In this document: positions 62,955 through 64,000 of the stretch, in pieces | Layout: each line of letters opens with the position of its first letter | How positions within the stretch are numbered: position 1 is the stretch's first letter | Assembly (NCBI RefSeq): GCF_003073475.1 | Contig: NZ_CP029033.1 | Coordinates: forward strand, 124,001 to 188,000 | Direction: 5' to 3' | DNA length: 64,000 nt | Source: Actinobaculum sp. 313 | GTDB lineage: Bacteria > Actinomycetota > Actinomycetes > Actinomycetales > Actinomycetaceae | The notes under the pieces: generated by a model | Told to the model about the DNA's origin: nothing | The model's database searches: none | Seen by the model: only the letters and a program-made list of their open reading frames with translations | Program-made: the position numbers and the translations under genes

Positions 62955-63575
62955 ATGCGCGTCTTACTATTCGACTTATTTGGACTCTTTCTGCGCAACC
63001 AGACCCCGGAATCTTTCGGTCGGATCGCCTCCGTCGCCGGAGTCACACCCGAAGAACTAGAGCCCGTCTACCGCGGTGAGAACCGCCATCAGTACGACGC
63101 CGGCATATACCGAGCCGAACAGTACTGGAAGGTCGTGGGCGACGAGTTGGGTGTGAGTATCCCCTGGCAGGAAGCGCAAATGGCCGATATGGACTCGTGG
63201 AGTGTACCCGACGACGACATGATCGCGTTTGCGCGCGAGTTGCGTCAGCGAGGCACAACGATGGCCCTTCTATCAAATATTCCCGATGACCTCGGCGCAC
63301 GCATGCGTCGAGAGCACCCGTGGATTGCTGAGTGTTTCCACCCGGCGATCTTCTCCTTCGAGCATCTTATGGCCAAGCCCGAGGAACGAATCTTCAACTT
63401 CGCATTAGAAGGCCTGGCGGCGGAAGCGGGGACGGAACTTGTGCCGGCCGACGTGCTCTTTACAGATGACACGCTCGTGAATATTCAAGTGGCGCAAAGC
63501 CTCGGCTTCAAGACCCACCATTTTCAGGGGCTTGATGGTCTGCGGCCAGTGGTGGAAGAACACCTGGCCGGGTAG
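62955..63575 (+). CDS. HAD-superfamily hydrolase, second copy
   Basis: 206 residues from ATG 62955, with GAAAGGA at 62943-62949. Motif I FDLFGLF, motif II ALLSNIPDD, Lys motif MAKPEERIF, motif IV LFTDDTLVNIQVAQSLGF. It matches the upstream gene in all motifs, so the pair arose by duplication. The gap of 115 bp may allow separate expression. As in its paralogue, motif I lacks the second Asp. Confidence 0.82.
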   Translation: MRVLLFDLFGLFLRNQTPESFGRIASVAGVTPEELEPVYRGENRHQYDAGIYRAEQYWKVVGDELGVSIPWQEAQMADMDSWSVPDDDMIAFARELRQRGTTMALLSNIPDDLGARMRREHPWIAECFHPAIFSFEHLMAKPEERIFNFALEGLAAEAGTELVPADVLFTDDTLVNIQVAQSLGFKTHHFQGLDGLRPVVEEHLAG

Positions 63576-63602
63576 CACCCATTCTTTGCAGCGACGACGC
63601 AC

Positions 63603-64000
63603 GTGAGCACTTCTTTTTCCGACCTATTCGACTCCCCGCTGCCCGTGGCGTCGTACCTGGGTACCATTCGGCAGCACTTGGATGTGCCGGGGCGAGATTC
63701 GGATGTGCCGCTGCGGCAAGAGGACCCGAGGACGCTTCGCGCCGATCTAACAGATGCGGGTGGGAAGGCGACGGAACTGTCTGAATCCTGCTCCGCTACC
63801 GCGATGGCGATTGGCGTGCATCCCAGCCGTACGCTTGTTATCCAAGCCCCGCCCGGTACCGGAAAGACCACACTGATCCCGCCGCTTCTTGCTCACCACC
63901 TGCAACATGCGCCCGCAACTCGCGTTATTGTCACCCAGCCGCGGCGGGTGGCGGCACGAGCGGCCGCGCAGCGTATCGCCGCATTGTTGGGGGAGGAAGT
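63603..64000 (+). CDS. hrpB: ATP-dependent helicase HrpB, 5' part
   Basis: The frame from GTG 63603 runs off the window end (132 codons visible). After about 75 poorly conserved residues come VIQAPPGTGKTTLIPPLL (motif I) and VIVTQPRRVAARAAAQRIA (motif Ia), the HrpB forms of these motifs; HrpA here has GETGSGKTTQLPK instead. The start is uncertain because no clear ribosome-binding site is seen. Motifs II-VI lie beyond the window. Confidence 0.85.
   Translation, partial: MSTSFSDLFDSPLPVASYLGTIRQHLDVPGRDSDVPLRQEDPRTLRADLTDAGGKATELSESCSATAMAIGVHPSRTLVIQAPPGTGKTTLIPPLLAHHLQHAPATRVIVTQPRRVAARAAAQRIAALLGEE

Noticed and set aside
1-64000. tRNA, rRNA, insertion sequences, integrases and core T7SS machinery genes (EccB/C/D/E, mycosin)
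   Set aside because: Looked for by characteristic motifs while reading the proteins and intergenic DNA; none was recognised. A covariance or profile search could still find something small.

Overview
The window looks like chromosomal DNA of a high-G+C Gram-positive bacterium (Actinomycetota, perhaps near the Actinomycetaceae). The evidence is a linked mshA-mshB pair for mycothiol synthesis, WXG100 (Esx-type) proteins, many lipobox lipoproteins, long DEAH helicases (HrpA here, HrpB at the right edge) and frequent GTG starts. The family placement is inference. I saw no tRNA, rRNA, integrase or transposase gene.

Layout. 1-4.4 kb: winged-helix protein (partial), low-molecular-weight tyrosine phosphatase, SprT-like protein, flavin monooxygenase interrupted by a minisatellite, membrane protein. 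4.6-11.7 kb: four DUF4352-like single-pass membrane proteins, with a PadR regulator/HAAS membrane protein pair and a near-perfect PadR operator between the first and second. 11.9-19.7 kb: hrpA, then mshA-mshB and a membrane-anchored endonuclease/exonuclease/phosphatase-family protein. 19.8-33.4 kb: first type VII secretion (T7SS) associated region, with two WXG100 proteins and a companion, three more DUF4352-like genes, an RG-repeat protein, a WXG/DUF6571-like large protein and five tandem lipoproteins. 33.6-38.7 kb: fucO-like dehydrogenase, SRPBCC-like protein, YtxH-like protein, TRIC-type channel, ADP-ribosylglycohydrolase. 38.7-48.5 kb: D-glucarate (possibly galactarate) catabolism: divergent IclR regulator, DapA-family aldolase, GntP permease, two glucarate dehydratase-family genes, garR and garK. 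49.4-56.8 kb: second T7SS-associated region, resembling a polymorphic toxin/immunity locus: YezG-like and SUKH immunity-type genes, a DUF1023 alpha/beta hydrolase, four paralogous lipoproteins, an orphan copy of the hydrolase C-terminus and a small helical Esx-like protein. 57.3-61.8 kb: ABC exporter facing a LiaS/DesK-like two-component system. 62.2-64 kb: two HAD hydrolases and the start of hrpB.

Two observations stand out. First, ten genes are split or mis-ended by one-base indels at short G/C runs, nearly all as one base missing from a G4/C4 run. Restoring the base gives an intact family-typical protein each time. This looks like a consensus-sequence artefact rather than biological decay, and anyone using this annotation should merge those frames. 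Second, both T7SS regions have the same logic: a WXG-type or hydrolase secreted protein, translationally coupled to a tandem array of paralogous lipoproteins. In the second region the C-terminal tail of the hydrolase, carrying its predicted catalytic His, is duplicated as a free-standing cassette with its own lipoprotein. That is the best candidate here for an undescribed toxin/lipoprotein-immunity system.

Intergenic DNA is rich in minisatellites and interspersed short repeats, concentrated around the second T7SS region and the glucarate cluster.
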